Positions 1-8,579 of a stretch of DNA of 64,000 nucleotides are shown in pieces. The position numbers were made by a program, and so were the translations under genes. How positions within the stretch are numbered: the stretch's first letter is position 1; each line of letters starts with the position of its first letter. Source of the stretch: Amycolatopsis camponoti. GTDB lineage: Bacteria; Actinomycetota; Actinomycetes; Mycobacteriales; Pseudonocardiaceae. The notes under the pieces are model-generated. The model was not told the origin of the DNA. It was given only the letters and a program-made list of their open reading frames with translations, and searched no databases. The stretch spans positions 620,001 to 684,000 of the forward strand of contig NZ_CABVGP010000003.1 in the NCBI RefSeq assembly GCF_902497555.1, in the 5' to 3' direction.

Positions 1-930
1 GAGGCCGATGCTCTTGAGGCCGGCGAAGAGCCGGTCGCGGTTGGCGCGGTAGTGCCCGACGTGCGCGTCGGCCTCCGCGTACGCCTCCGGCGTGAAGGCG
101 GCGAGCGCCGCGTACTGCGAAACCGCGGGCGGGCAGATGGTGAAGTTGCCGGTCAGGACGTCGACGGCGCGGTGGAGGCGCTGCGGCACGAGCATCCAGC
201 CGAGCCGCCAGCCGGTCATCGCGAAGTACTTCGAGAAGCTGCCGAGCACGAGCGGCTCACGGCCGAACTGCCACGCGCAGTCGAGCTCGGCGCCGTAGGA
301 GATGCCGTGGTAGATCTCGTCGCTGATCAGCTGAACGCCGTGCGACGAGCACCAGCCGGTGATCGCGGCCAGTTCCCCGGGCGGCAGCACGGTCCCGGTC
401 GGGTTGCTCGGGCTGGCGACGATCAGGCCGTCGATCGGGCCGAGCTCGTCGAGCAGGGCGACGGTCGGCTGGAAGTTCGTCTCGGCCGTGGTGGCGAACT
501 CGACGACCTCGCAGCCGAGGACGGACAGCAGGTTGCGGTAGGCGGGGTAGCCGGGCCGGGCCATCGCGACCTTGGCGCCGGGGTCGAAGGCGCTGAGGAA
601 GGCGAGCAGGAAGCCCCCGGACGACCCGGTGGTCATGACGACGTCCCGCGCGCTGACGTCGAGCTGGTACTTCCGCCGGTAGTGCCCCGCGACGGCGTCC
701 CGCAGCTCGGGGATGCCGAGCTGTTCGGTGTAGCCGAGGGTGCTTTTTCCGAGCGCTTCGCGTGCGGCGTCGAGAACGGGTTCCGGCGCGGGCACGGAAG
801 GCTGCCCGGCGGCGAGCGACACGAGATCGCCGTGGCTGCGCTGCCGGGCACCCGCCGCGGAAAGGACGTCCATGACGTGGAAGGGCGGCACACCGGCCCG
901 CAGCGCGGGACCCGCCTCGAGGTCGGCCAT
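1..930 (-). CDS. Class I PLP-dependent aminotransferase, C-terminus cut by window edge
   Basis: Fold-type I aminotransferase that should transfer amino groups between an amino acid and a 2-oxo acid using pyridoxal phosphate. The 310 visible residues start at an ATG (MADLEAG). They contain the substrate-loop region ending in LAAGQPS, the cofactor-binding TTGSSGG, the SPSNPTGT loop, the ISDEIYHG segment with the PLP-contacting Asp and Tyr, and SFSKYFAMTGWR with the Schiff-base lysine. The end of the small domain lies beyond the left edge. The 3' end of the upstream transglycosylase gene is only 15 bp away on the same strand, so the two may be co-transcribed. Substrate cannot be assigned; aspartate- or aromatic-type are both possible. 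The family call is secure. Confidence 0.9.
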   Translation of the reverse strand, partial: MADLEAGPALRAGVPPFHVMDVLSAAGARQRSHGDLVSLAAGQPSVPAPEPVLDAAREALGKSTLGYTEQLGIPELRDAVAGHYRRKYQLDVSARDVVMTTGSSGGFLLAFLSAFDPGAKVAMARPGYPAYRNLLSVLGCEVVEFATTAETNFQPTVALLDELGPIDGLIVASPSNPTGTVLPPGELAAITGWCSSHGVQLISDEIYHGISYGAELDCAWQFGREPLVLGSFSKYFAMTGWRLGWMLVPQRLHRAVDVLTGNFTICPPAVSQYAALAAFTPEAYAEADAHVGHYRANRDRLFAGLKSIGL

Positions 931-945
931 GCGGCCAGGCTAGTT

Positions 946-3177
946 CTAGTACCCCTGGTAGGCACCACCGTGGGCCATGGCCTTGATGCCCGGCACGTTG
1001 CCCAGGCCGCCGTAGCGGTCGAAGGAGTACCGGACGCCCGCGATGATGTTGTCGACCGGGTTGTAGATGTTGTCGTGGCCGGGCAGCTTGTGGGCGTTGA
1101 ACGTCCCGTCGATGCACTGCATGAGCCCCTTGGACGGGTGCCCGGCAGCGGCATTGGAATTGCCGGTCAGGAAGAGGTGGTCGCCTTCCTGAGCCGTCCA
1201 CGTGCCCAGTTCCGTCGTCACGCACCACACGTCGCCTCGCCCGGCCTCTTCCTTCCGCAGGAAGGCCCCCGTGACGATCGGGTTGTTCAGGTGCACGGAG
1301 AACTCCCGGCGCCAGGTTTCCGGCCGGTTCGTCCGTTCCACCGGGAGTACGCGAGGCCGTGATCCGGACAGGTATCCCGCCAGTGCGATCGCCTCGAGGA
1401 CGGCACCGGGCGCCTGGTAAACGACCGTCTGAGGTGCGGAGTAGCCGGGTCGCACGTAGCGGGTGCCCTCGGCGTCGATGATCGCTTCGAGCCACGCCGC
1501 ACGTTGAGCGGCGGACATCGCCAGCACCTGGGCGACAGCGTCGGACCTGGGATGCCCCGCTCGCGCCAGCAGGTCCTGGGCGTAGTCGTGGTCCAGCCGG
1601 AACTGGTGCCGGGGTCCGCACCCGCCGCGGTCGTCGACGTACACCGCGTGCGGCACGCCGTCGAGAAGCCGGCGGATCTTCGCCACCATTTCGGGCTTCG
1701 ACTGCGCGATGGACATGGTCGGGCGGTGCTGCCTCGTCTCGATGTGACCATCACCGGCGATCCATCCGAGGATCGCCGCTTCCGGCACGCTGATTTCCAG
1801 CGACGACTCGGTCTCGGCGGGCGCAGTCAGAAGAATCCGGTCGCGAGAGCGGACGTCTTCGGTGGTGACGAAACGAGGCTCGGTCTCGTGCTGGTTCTCC
1901 TGCTTCGGCGAAACGAAGCCGTGCTTCTTCCGCCGGTGCACCGCGACACCGTTCTCCGGCTGCTGCGCCGCGCGCGGCACCCAGCCGCACTCCGGGCAAA
2001 CCACCGGCAGGCCGGTGCGCCTGACACTGACCCGCGGCAGGGTGAGCCAGCGGTGGTTCGGCGTCGTGGTCGCCTGCCAGCGGGAGTTGCTCATCCGGAC
2101 CAGCGGGGCGTCTTCGTGGTGGACGACCCGGGTGATCCGCGTCCACTCACTGCGTCCGGTGGCGGGGTTGAAGCCGATCGTCTCGTCGCCGACCTCGACC
2201 GCATCGTGCTTCAGGAGGCCGCGCTTGGTCACGATCACCGTGTCCAGCGGCACGCAGTCCCAGTTGTTGATGGCATTGGGATTCCCGCCCGACTCGTGCT
2301 GGATGATCGCCCAGATGTTGGGGATGTCCGCGTCCGTGACGGGCACGCCGGCGGCCTGGAGCGCCTTGATGGCCTCCTGGATCCACTGCTGGACGTTGCC
2401 CGGGGGCGGGGACGACGGCGGGCCGCCGCTGGGGCCGAGGCCACCGCCTCCGCCGCCACCACCACCGCCGCCTCCGCCACCGCCACCGCCATGGTGGGAG
2501 GAGCCGTTGCTGTGGATGCCGCCGGTGCTCTGCGGAACCGTGCCGTCGCTGTTGGGCAACGGGACCTTCGAGTAGCCGCCCTCGATCTGGGTCTTCATCA
2601 GCGCCTGGGACTTCTTGACCAGATCGTCCGCGCTGGCGAGCAACGGATCGATCTTCCCGAGCGCGGTGGTGACGTCGTTCTGGTTCGCCTTGTTGGCGTT
2701 GTCGATGATTTCCTTCGACGACGGGCTGGGGGCGGGCTTGTTCTCGTCCCTGGCGTGTTCCGCCTCGGCGTTCATCGCCGCTTGGGCTTTCGGGGTTTCC
2801 GCGTTGATGCGGTTCTGGATCGCCGTCTTCGCGGTTTCGCAGGCGTCGTTGACCTTGCCCTTGATGTCACTCAGCTGCGTCGAGAGCGCACTGAGGTCGT
2901 TCCCGACGTCGGTGAGGTGCGTCTGCACCTTGTCGCCCGCGGTGGTGATCTGCTTGACGTAGCCGACGAACGCGTCCGCGGCCGGGCCCTTCCAGACACC
3001 GGCGGACAGCGAGTCCGTGGCCGACTTGAGCGCCGCGCCGTGGTCACCGGCCTGTGTGGCGGCGGTCTTGAACTGCTGGGCCGCTTTGTCGATCGACTCC
3101 GGCTTGATGCCGTCGACCTGCTTCTTCTTGGCCTCGATGTCCGGCCAGTCCGGCGGAAAGTCGATCAGCCCACCCAC
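946..3177 (-). CDS. WXG100-SLT lytic transglycosylase precursor interrupted by an intein
   Basis: A 743-residue precursor. Residues about 20-120 form a helical WXG100-like hairpin with W62-K-G64, typical of ESX substrates. Residues 230-246 are 17 consecutive glycines. A soluble lytic transglycosylase domain begins near 262 with the catalytic H294-E295-S296. It is broken after D307 by a 366-residue intein (308-673) and resumes at S674 with the family motif GLMQ (684-687) and a C-terminal AYQGY. Removing the intein gives a contiguous SLT domain and a mature protein of about 377 residues that should cleave peptidoglycan outside the cell. A small EspC-like gene lies 46 bp upstream on the same strand, which supports type VII export. 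The intein separates the catalytic Glu from the rest of the fold, so unspliced protein should be inactive. Family assignment is firm; export route is inferred. Confidence 0.9.
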   Translation of the reverse strand: MGGLIDFPPDWPDIEAKKKQVDGIKPESIDKAAQQFKTAATQAGDHGAALKSATDSLSAGVWKGPAADAFVGYVKQITTAGDKVQTHLTDVGNDLSALSTQLSDIKGKVNDACETAKTAIQNRINAETPKAQAAMNAEAEHARDENKPAPSPSSKEIIDNANKANQNDVTTALGKIDPLLASADDLVKKSQALMKTQIEGGYSKVPLPNSDGTVPQSTGGIHSNGSSHHGGGGGGGGGGGGGGGGGLGPSGGPPSSPPPGNVQQWIQEAIKALQAAGVPVTDADIPNIWAIIQHESGGNPNAINNWDCVPLDTVIVTKRGLLKHDAVEVGDETIGFNPATGRSEWTRITRVVHHEDAPLVRMSNSRWQATTTPNHRWLTLPRVSVRRTGLPVVCPECGWVPRAAQQPENGVAVHRRKKHGFVSPKQENQHETEPRFVTTEDVRSRDRILLTAPAETESSLEISVPEAAILGWIAGDGHIETRQHRPTMSIAQSKPEMVAKIRRLLDGVPHAVYVDDRGGCGPRHQFRLDHDYAQDLLARAGHPRSDAVAQVLAMSAAQRAAWLEAIIDAEGTRYVRPGYSAPQTVVYQAPGAVLEAIALAGYLSGSRPRVLPVERTNRPETWRREFSVHLNNPIVTGAFLRKEEAGRGDVWCVTTELGTWTAQEGDHLFLTGNSNAAAGHPSKGLMQCIDGTFNAHKLPGHDNIYNPVDNIIAGVRYSFDRYGGLGNVPGIKAMAHGGAYQGY
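1159..2256 (-). other. Intein with LAGLIDADG endonuclease and zinc-finger-like insert
   Basis: This in-frame segment encodes residues C308 to N673 of the transglycosylase precursor. Splicing signals: Cys at position 1; a Hint block with VEVGDETIG; block B TTPNHRWL with the T-x-x-H pair (T372, H375); a C-terminal block starting VWCVTTELGTW and ending in TGN; then Ser+1 of the C-extein. The penultimate residue is Gly, not the usual His, as I recall for many actinophage-type inteins. The endonuclease shows two dodecapeptide motifs, GWIAGDGHI (471-479) and EAIIDAEG (564-571), both with acidic residues intact. An inserted C394-x2-C397-x16-H414-x4-H419 pattern looks like a zinc finger. The insertion point lies in the conserved NNWD/SNAAAG stretch of the SLT domain. 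Call secure; activity of both functions is inferred. Confidence 0.9.
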
Positions 3178-3223
3178 GTTGCCGCCCCCTTGTCATCCCG
3201 GCCCGCCGAGGCCGTCCGTGCGC

Positions 3224-3541
3224 TCACTGGTTCCCGTGCTCGTGCAGCTTGAGGTCGCTCGCCCCGACCTGGTCGGCTTCCGCGATCAGCCCGGCCGCCT
3301 TCTTCAAGACGAAGCTGGTCGCCTCCATCAGCTTCCCGGCCGCGTCGAATTCGGAGTGCACGCCTTGCTTGAAATCGCCGACCGCGCCGTGGACGTCCTG
3401 CGAGCCGCCCATCGTCCCGAACGGGCTTTCCTTCTCGTCGTCGACCCCGGTCAGGTGCTTCTTCGACTTCTCGAACTCGTCTTTGAGCTTCTCGACGTGA
3501 CGGGCCGCGATGGCCATCGAGTCCGGGTCGTAGACAGGCAC
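3224..3541 (-). CDS. EspC-like ESX secretion-associated small protein
   Basis: A 105-residue, highly charged helical protein resembling the actinobacterial type VII secretion target family (EspC/DUF2580-like). It begins at GTG (VPVYDPDSM), preceded by an AAGGGGA ribosome-binding site about 9 bases upstream; a nearby ATG at 3551 is in another frame. It has two predicted helices separated by a Gly-rich turn (SPFGTMGG), the size and layout expected of a partner in a WXG100-type heterodimer. The next gene, 46 bp downstream on the same strand, has the WXG motif and an SLT domain, so the two probably form a secreted pair. There is no signal peptide. Family call is fairly good; the partnership is inferred from context. 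Confidence 0.75.
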   Translation of the reverse strand: MPVYDPDSMAIAARHVEKLKDEFEKSKKHLTGVDDEKESPFGTMGGSQDVHGAVGDFKQGVHSEFDAAGKLMEATSFVLKKAAGLIAEADQVGASDLKLHEHGNQ

Positions 3542-3719
3542 GGTTCGTCATCCCCTTCGGCAACTTGTCTCCGCCCGATCTGACGTCGCCATGACCGGGA
3601 CGGTTCCCGCGCTTACTTTATGACTTCCCCCCGGCGGCGCGTGCGGATCTCCGCCAACTTCCACCCCAGCGGGCGCCGGACCCGCTTTGTAGCATGGCCG
3701 GCGGGGAGGAAAACCGATC

Positions 3720-5606
3720 ATGAAACCACTCAACCCGGATGAACCGCGACATGTCGGGCGCTACCGCCTGGTGGCGGCACTCGGCGAAGGCGGAATGGGC
3801 CGGGTCCTGCTCGGAGTGTCACCGGACGGCCGCCTCGTGGCGGTCAAGCAGGTACACCCGGGCTTCGCGCACGACGACGGATTCCGGTCCCGGTTCCGCC
3901 GGGAAGTGCAGACCTCGCGGATGGTCTCAGGCGCTTACACCGCGGCAGTGATGGACGCGGACCCGGACGCGTCGACGCCGTGGCTGGCCTCGGTGTTCGT
4001 CGCGGGCCCGTCGCTGAAGGAGGCCGTCGAGGCGGCGGGCCCGCTGCCGCCGGCGTCCGTCCGGATCCTCGCGGCCGGGTTGGCGTCGGCGCTCACCGAC
4101 ATCCACCGGGCCGGCCTGATCCACCGCGACCTCAAGCCGAGCAACGTCCTGCTCACCGACGACGGCGCCCGGGTGATCGACTTCGGCATCGCCCGCGCGG
4201 CCGAGGGCGGCTCCGAGCTGACCCACACCGGATCGATCATCGGCTCACCCGGCTTCATGTCCCCGGAACAGGCCGACGGCCGCCCGGTCACCCCGGCGAG
4301 TGACGTCTTCTCGTTGGGCGGACTCCTGGTCATGGCCGCGACGGGCGTGGCACCGTTCGGCGGCGGGTCGACCCCGCAGGTGCTCTACAACGTCGTCCAC
4401 GGCCGTCCGAACCTCGGCTCCGTGCCGCCGGAGTTGCGACGCCTGGTGGAGCCGTGTCTGGCGAAGGACCCGGTACAGCGGCCGACGCCGGCACAGATCC
4501 TCGACTTCCTCGGCCCGGTCCCGCCCGGGGTGACGCCTTGGCCACCGGCCGTCCATGCGCTGATCGGTGCTCAGAAGTCACAGGTCAGTCAGGTTCTGGC
4601 GCTCCCGCAACCGCCGCCGCTCGCAACGGCGAAGAAGCGGCGCTGGCCGCTTGTGGCGGCTGTGGTCGCTGTGGTGGCCATCATCGGAGCGACGGTGGCC
4701 TTGGTCGCGGCGAACAGCGACCGATCGAACGCCGGAACTGCTCCCCCCTCGTCGACAAGTCCTCCCAAGCTCGAGCCCTTCACCCCCGCCGATCTGCGGC
4801 AGATCGATCCCTGCAAGATCCTCCCGCCGGATTCGATGCCCGGCACCGGCACGGTCAAGCCGGCCGACCCCGCTGCGGGCCTGCTCGACCAGTGCTCGCT
4901 TTCGTTCGTCGAGACGGCGGACAAAACGCGCAGTACGACCGTGGACGTCAGCCTCTACAACCCCATTTCGCTGGACGGGGCCGACCCCACCCGGATCGAC
5001 GGGCGCGACGTGTTCTTCAAGAAGCAAGGCAGCGTCTGCGCCGCCGCCTTCAAGATTCCCACCGCGCCGAAGAACTCGATCACGGCCTCGGCCCAACGCG
5101 CGTCCGGCGATTCGTGCGAGGCGCCCCGAGAAGCGATTTCGGTGATCCTCAAGGAAATCGCCGCCGGAACCGCGGAGCGTTTTCCGGACGTACCCGGCTC
5201 GGCGATGTACCTGGATCTGTGCCGTGAGATCGGCAGCCCCACCAGCCCGACCGGACAACCGGCCGGCTACCTCAACACCCAGCTGCACGAATGTCAGTGG
5301 CTGATCGACGGGACGGGCTCCTACATCATCGACCTGAGCACCGGCACGGGCCAAGACCTCAGTGTGGACGGCCAGCGACCGACCGAAGTGGCCGGTACGA
5401 AGGTTTACGAACAGCTGGACGACCGGGAGGGCGGAACCCGCCGGTGCACGATCACGTGGACGCACCGGAAGATCGACGCGTACTTCACCGAGGAGTTCAG
5501 GCTCGTCTTCACACCCGACCCCCAGCCGCCGGACACGGCGGGCATCTGCCTGGCCGCCGAAAAGTTCGTCGGCAGCGTGCTATCCCGGTTGCCGCCAGTG
5601 AAGTGA
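3720..5606 (+). CDS. Transmembrane Ser/Thr protein kinase with DUF3558-like sensor region
   Basis: A PknB-type kinase of 628 residues. The cytoplasmic kinase domain has the Gly-rich loop GEGGMG (22-27), lysine K43 in AVKQV, the catalytic loop HRDLKPSN (135-142, base D137), DFG at 154-156 and an APE-like SPEQADG after the activation loop. A single membrane helix spans about 309-331 after a KKRR stop. The outer part (about 345-625) looks like two DUF3558-like modules: DPCKILPP with a following Cys, then DLCREIG with CQWLIDG. PASTA repeats, common in this kinase class, are absent. It lies between two ESX substrate cassettes and ends 1 bp from the convergent EspG-like gene, so a role in cell-wall or secretion signalling is plausible but unproven. 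Confidence 0.92.
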   Translation: MKPLNPDEPRHVGRYRLVAALGEGGMGRVLLGVSPDGRLVAVKQVHPGFAHDDGFRSRFRREVQTSRMVSGAYTAAVMDADPDASTPWLASVFVAGPSLKEAVEAAGPLPPASVRILAAGLASALTDIHRAGLIHRDLKPSNVLLTDDGARVIDFGIARAAEGGSELTHTGSIIGSPGFMSPEQADGRPVTPASDVFSLGGLLVMAATGVAPFGGGSTPQVLYNVVHGRPNLGSVPPELRRLVEPCLAKDPVQRPTPAQILDFLGPVPPGVTPWPPAVHALIGAQKSQVSQVLALPQPPPLATAKKRRWPLVAAVVAVVAIIGATVALVAANSDRSNAGTAPPSSTSPPKLEPFTPADLRQIDPCKILPPDSMPGTGTVKPADPAAGLLDQCSLSFVETADKTRSTTVDVSLYNPISLDGADPTRIDGRDVFFKKQGSVCAAAFKIPTAPKNSITASAQRASGDSCEAPREAISVILKEIAAGTAERFPDVPGSAMYLDLCREIGSPTSPTGQPAGYLNTQLHECQWLIDGTGSYIIDLSTGTGQDLSVDGQRPTEVAGTKVYEQLDDREGGTRRCTITWTHRKIDAYFTEEFRLVFTPDPQPPDTAGICLAAEKFVGSVLSRLPPVK

Positions 5607-5607
5607 C

Positions 5608-6366
5608 TCAGGCCTCCGCCATCAGTTCCCGGATTCGCGTCGCCAGCAGGGCGTTGTCCGCCGGGGTCACCGTCGCCCACTCGCGGCCGTCGCGGTCCGG
5701 CGCCACCTGGAACAGGTACCGCCCCGCGTCCGTGTCGAAGAACGCCACCACCCGACCCGCGCGGTGGACCACTCCGTCGCGACCCACGCGTTCCGCGCCG
5801 AACTGGCCTCGGGCTTCCTGGCCCAGCAGCATCCCCGACAGCTCCTGAGCGAGGAACAGCTCCACGCCCCGATCCTCCAACGCCGTGACCAGCCCCTTCG
5901 CGTCGCCGCGCGCGGCCGCGTCGGCCTCGCGGAGGACCGAATACGGGATGCTCACCGTCTGGCCGATGCCCGGTCCGAGGTCTCCCGCCACCGAGACCGC
6001 CGTCTCCGGGAGGCCGTCCTCCGTCGCGGGGATCAGCCAGACCTCGCCGTTGTCCACCACCGCCAGCACCGCCTGGCCGCGGGTGCTCACCGCGCGGCCG
6101 CGGATCTCGCGCTCGGCCCACACCCACACGTCCAGGCCGGACTGCGGGCGGGACAGCAGGTGCAGCTGGTCCGCCACCTCGCCCGACACCCGGCGGTTGC
6201 GGGCCAGCCGCCGCTCGCTCAGCGACGCCCACGCCGCCTCCACGACCTGCGCCCGCTCGGCGCGAGTGGTTCCCTCGCTCGGCACGTCCAGCGCGACGTG
6301 CTTGCGCGGCAGGTCCAACGACTCCCAGAGCACGTCGAACTCCCGCGCGGACAGCACCAGCGACAC
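5608..6366 (-). CDS. EspG-family ESX secretion chaperone
   Basis: A 252-residue protein of the EspG family, cytosolic chaperones that bind PE/PPE-type heterodimers and deliver them to an ESX translocon. It starts with GTG (VSLVLSAREFDVLWESL), a typical opening for the family, and has the mixed beta/alpha character with VWVWAERE and an internal repeat-like layout. Its start lies 1 bp after the stop of the upstream PPE-like gene, implying translational coupling. The four genes PE-like, DUF3558 lipoprotein, PPE-like and EspG-like run as one unit. No signal peptide or membrane segment is visible. Function follows from the family; the cognate substrate is inferred to be the adjacent PPE-like protein. 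Confidence 0.85.
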   Translation of the reverse strand: MSLVLSAREFDVLWESLDLPRKHVALDVPSEGTTRAERAQVVEAAWASLSERRLARNRRVSGEVADQLHLLSRPQSGLDVWVWAEREIRGRAVSTRGQAVLAVVDNGEVWLIPATEDGLPETAVSVAGDLGPGIGQTVSIPYSVLREADAAARGDAKGLVTALEDRGVELFLAQELSGMLLGQEARGQFGAERVGRDGVVHRAGRVVAFFDTDAGRYLFQVAPDRDGREWATVTPADNALLATRIRELMAEA

Positions 6367-6367
6367 G

Positions 6368-7951
6368 TCAGCGCCCGTCCCCGCCGTGGTCGCCGATCAC
6401 GTCGGGGGAAACCATCCGCTGGTCGGCGAACAGGTCCTGGTCGTCGACGCCGAAGCGGCGGACGTGCTCGGCGTCGTCCTCCTGCGGGGCCGCCTCGGAC
6501 AGGAACTTCGACTCGCCGGCCTGCTGCTTCGGGCTGATCTGCTCCGACTTCCGCAGCGCGACGGCCTCCTCTTCGGGCAGCTCACCGACCGGCAGCGGCC
6601 GCACCGGGCCCTTCGCCTGGCCCTTCTCCCGCCGCAGGCGCTCCTTGTCGCCGCTCAGCGCGCCACCGGCCGCGCCCGCGCCGACCGCCGCCGCGCCCGC
6701 GCCGATCTCGCCCGGCGTCGCGCCGGGCTTCGCCGTGAAGCCGCGTTCGGCCGTGAACTGACCGGGTGGGAGCGGGGGCTGCGGCATCGCGCCGACCGTG
6801 CGGCCCTTGGCCAGCAGGCCGTCGGGGCCGCGGTTGGTCCCGCCGAGCGCACCCTCGACGCCGGTCGAGCCGGCGCCGGACGCGCCGCCGCCGAGCGACT
6901 TGATCGGTGCCGTCGCCGGTGACGAGCCGGGTGGCAGCGAGCCGGGCGCACCCGGCGGCACGAACTGCTCGCCGCTTCCGCCGCCGGCCAGGCCGGGCGC
7001 GAAGTGGGAGGAGTCGCCGGAGGACGTGCCGCGGCCCGGCGCGTTGACCCAGCCGGGGCCGGGCACCGAGGTCGGCGGCTTGACGCCGGCCGGCGTGGTC
7101 GTCGACGACGGGGTCGTGTGCTGCGCGGGAGCCGTGCCCCCGCTGCTGCCGGTCTGGCGCGGCGGCTGCGCGGGCGGCCGAGACGGCTGCTGCGCCGCGA
7201 CGCCGTAGACCGGGGTCGGCGGGTCGGCGTGCACGGTGTGCGAAACCGGCTGCACCACCGGCGGGTCGACGTGCACCGACCGGACCTTGTCCGAAGCCGG
7301 ACGCACGCTGCCGTCCGGCGTCACCGCGACGGCGGCGCCCGCGACGTCCAGCACGCCCGGCGTGATGCCCGGGGCGGCCAGCTTGAGCGACTCGGGGTCG
7401 GACAGCGACTGCGTCGAGAGCAGGTTGGTGCCGCTTTCCTGCGCGTACTCGTTCAGCGCCTGCTTGGCCTGTTCCTTGGCGTCGTTCGCGGCCTCGACCT
7501 GCCGGGCGTGGTCGGTCTCGAAGCCGATCAGGCTGAGCAGCAGGCCGTCGCTCAGCGTGTAGCCGCCCGCGCCCTTCCGGACGGTCTCGGCGTCCGGGAG
7601 CTTGTACTTGGTCCGGTTGAACGACTCGCCCTGCTCGAACACCATTTCCGCGGCGTGCGCGACCTTCGTGGTCGCGTCCTGGGAGAACCCGGCCTGCTCG
7701 GTGAGCACCTGGCTGGCCGCACCGCCGGCCTGGCTCTGCCATTCGACGCCGAGCTTGAGCAGCTGCGCGCGCAGCGTCTGGTCGGTGTGGGCGAGGGCGG
7801 TCGCGACGGCTTTCAGCGCGTCGACGGCCGTGCCGATGCTGCCGGTGCCGTCGCCGTTGACCATCCGCGTGATCTGGTCGGCGATCGCGGTGTTGGTCCA
7901 GCCGTCGAACCGGTGGTTCTGGATCCCGGCCGCGAGCTCGGAGAATTCCAC
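6368..7951 (-). CDS. PPE-like / WXG100-like ESX substrate with Pro-Gly-rich tail
   Basis: A 527-residue protein. The first 175 or so residues form a long helical domain with a PPE/WXG-like hairpin (VEWQSQAGGAA near the turn) and a charged helix ending near SFNRTKYKLPDAE. From about residue 190 onward it is low-complexity and rich in Pro, Gly, Ser and Thr, including TPSSTTTPAG and long PPG runs, with a short charged C-terminal segment. There is no enzymatic motif. It is the probable large partner of the small PE-like protein encoded upstream, with the EspG-like gene coupled downstream. This architecture is common in Pseudonocardiaceae secretion cassettes. It may form a cell-envelope-exposed or secreted scaffold; its exact role is unknown. 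Confidence 0.8.
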   Translation of the reverse strand: MEFSELAAGIQNHRFDGWTNTAIADQITRMVNGDGTGSIGTAVDALKAVATALAHTDQTLRAQLLKLGVEWQSQAGGAASQVLTEQAGFSQDATTKVAHAAEMVFEQGESFNRTKYKLPDAETVRKGAGGYTLSDGLLLSLIGFETDHARQVEAANDAKEQAKQALNEYAQESGTNLLSTQSLSDPESLKLAAPGITPGVLDVAGAAVAVTPDGSVRPASDKVRSVHVDPPVVQPVSHTVHADPPTPVYGVAAQQPSRPPAQPPRQTGSSGGTAPAQHTTPSSTTTPAGVKPPTSVPGPGWVNAPGRGTSSGDSSHFAPGLAGGGSGEQFVPPGAPGSLPPGSSPATAPIKSLGGGASGAGSTGVEGALGGTNRGPDGLLAKGRTVGAMPQPPLPPGQFTAERGFTAKPGATPGEIGAGAAAVGAGAAGGALSGDKERLRREKGQAKGPVRPLPVGELPEEEAVALRKSEQISPKQQAGESKFLSEAAPQEDDAEHVRRFGVDDQDLFADQRMVSPDVIGDHGGDGR

Positions 7952-7961
7952 GCGCCCTCCC

Positions 7962-8579
7962 TCAGTTGCGTGCTTTCAAGGTCTGCAGCGCGATGTCGGC
8001 GGCTTGCACCGACAGGTCGCACAGCTGCGGCTGCGTGAACTTGCCGCGGGTGATGGCGAAGGTCTGGACGGCCAGCGTCTGGCCGCGCGCGACGCCGACG
8101 AGCGCTTCGCAGTCGGCGGGGTCGCCGGCCGCGCGGTAGTTCGTCAGCGCCGGGTAACCGCCGATGGTCTTCGGCTCGGTGGTCATGCTGTTCTTCTTGC
8201 GGGCCCCGGTGATCCACTCGCCGAGGTCCGCCGAGACGGCGCGCACGTGGTAGGCGTGCACGGGCTCGGCGCCGTCCGCGTCGAACACGCACGTCGGCCC
8301 GTCTTCCGGCGGAGCTTCCCGGGGCGTGCTGGTGATCTTCATGGCGTCGAGCTGCACCTGCGGGAAGACCTCGCACAGGTTGACGCCCTGCAGGGGCAGC
8401 TCGGCCGGGCGTTGCGGCAGCTGGGCCGCCTTGGCGCTCTGCGACGCCGCGGTCGCGGCCGTCTCGATCGGGTAGGGCGTGCCGTCGGTGCCCGCCGAGC
8501 AGCCGGCGAGCGCCGCCGTCGCGAGCACGCCTCCGGTGATGCGCAGCTTCCGGCTACGCACCGTGCTTGCCGCGGTCAC
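7962..8579 (-). CDS. DUF3558 lipoprotein
   Basis: A 205-residue exported lipoprotein. The N-terminus has RSRKLR followed by a hydrophobic stretch and the lipobox LAGC, so the mature protein should be anchored through Cys27. The rest matches DUF3558: an early Cys in NLCEVFPQ, a second in GPTCVFDAD and paired cysteines later (ADCEAL, QLCDLS). A GTG at 8579 is used here and overlaps the upstream PE-like gene by 26 bases; a second in-frame GTG at 8561 would also give a good signal sequence. Function is unknown for the family. Its place inside an ESX substrate cassette suggests a surface accessory protein. The kinase at 3720 carries related-looking modules. Confidence 0.85.
   Translation of the reverse strand: MTAASTVRSRKLRITGGVLATAALAGCSAGTDGTPYPIETAATAASQSAKAAQLPQRPAELPLQGVNLCEVFPQVQLDAMKITSTPREAPPEDGPTCVFDADGAEPVHAYHVRAVSADLGEWITGARKKNSMTTEPKTIGGYPALTNYRAAGDPADCEALVGVARGQTLAVQTFAITRGKFTQPQLCDLSVQAADIALQTLKARN

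Noticed and set aside
946..3177. Reading the 743-residue protein as an SLT protein with a toxin or hedgehog-like insert
   Set aside because: Cys1, T-x-x-H, terminal Asn followed by Ser, two LAGLIDADG motifs and a re-joinable SLT domain fit a full intein better.
1504..3252. A 582-codon open frame on the plus strand opposite the intein gene
   Set aside because: Arg- and Val-rich translation with no recognisable domain, wholly antisense to a gene with clear motifs; a by-product of GC-rich third positions.
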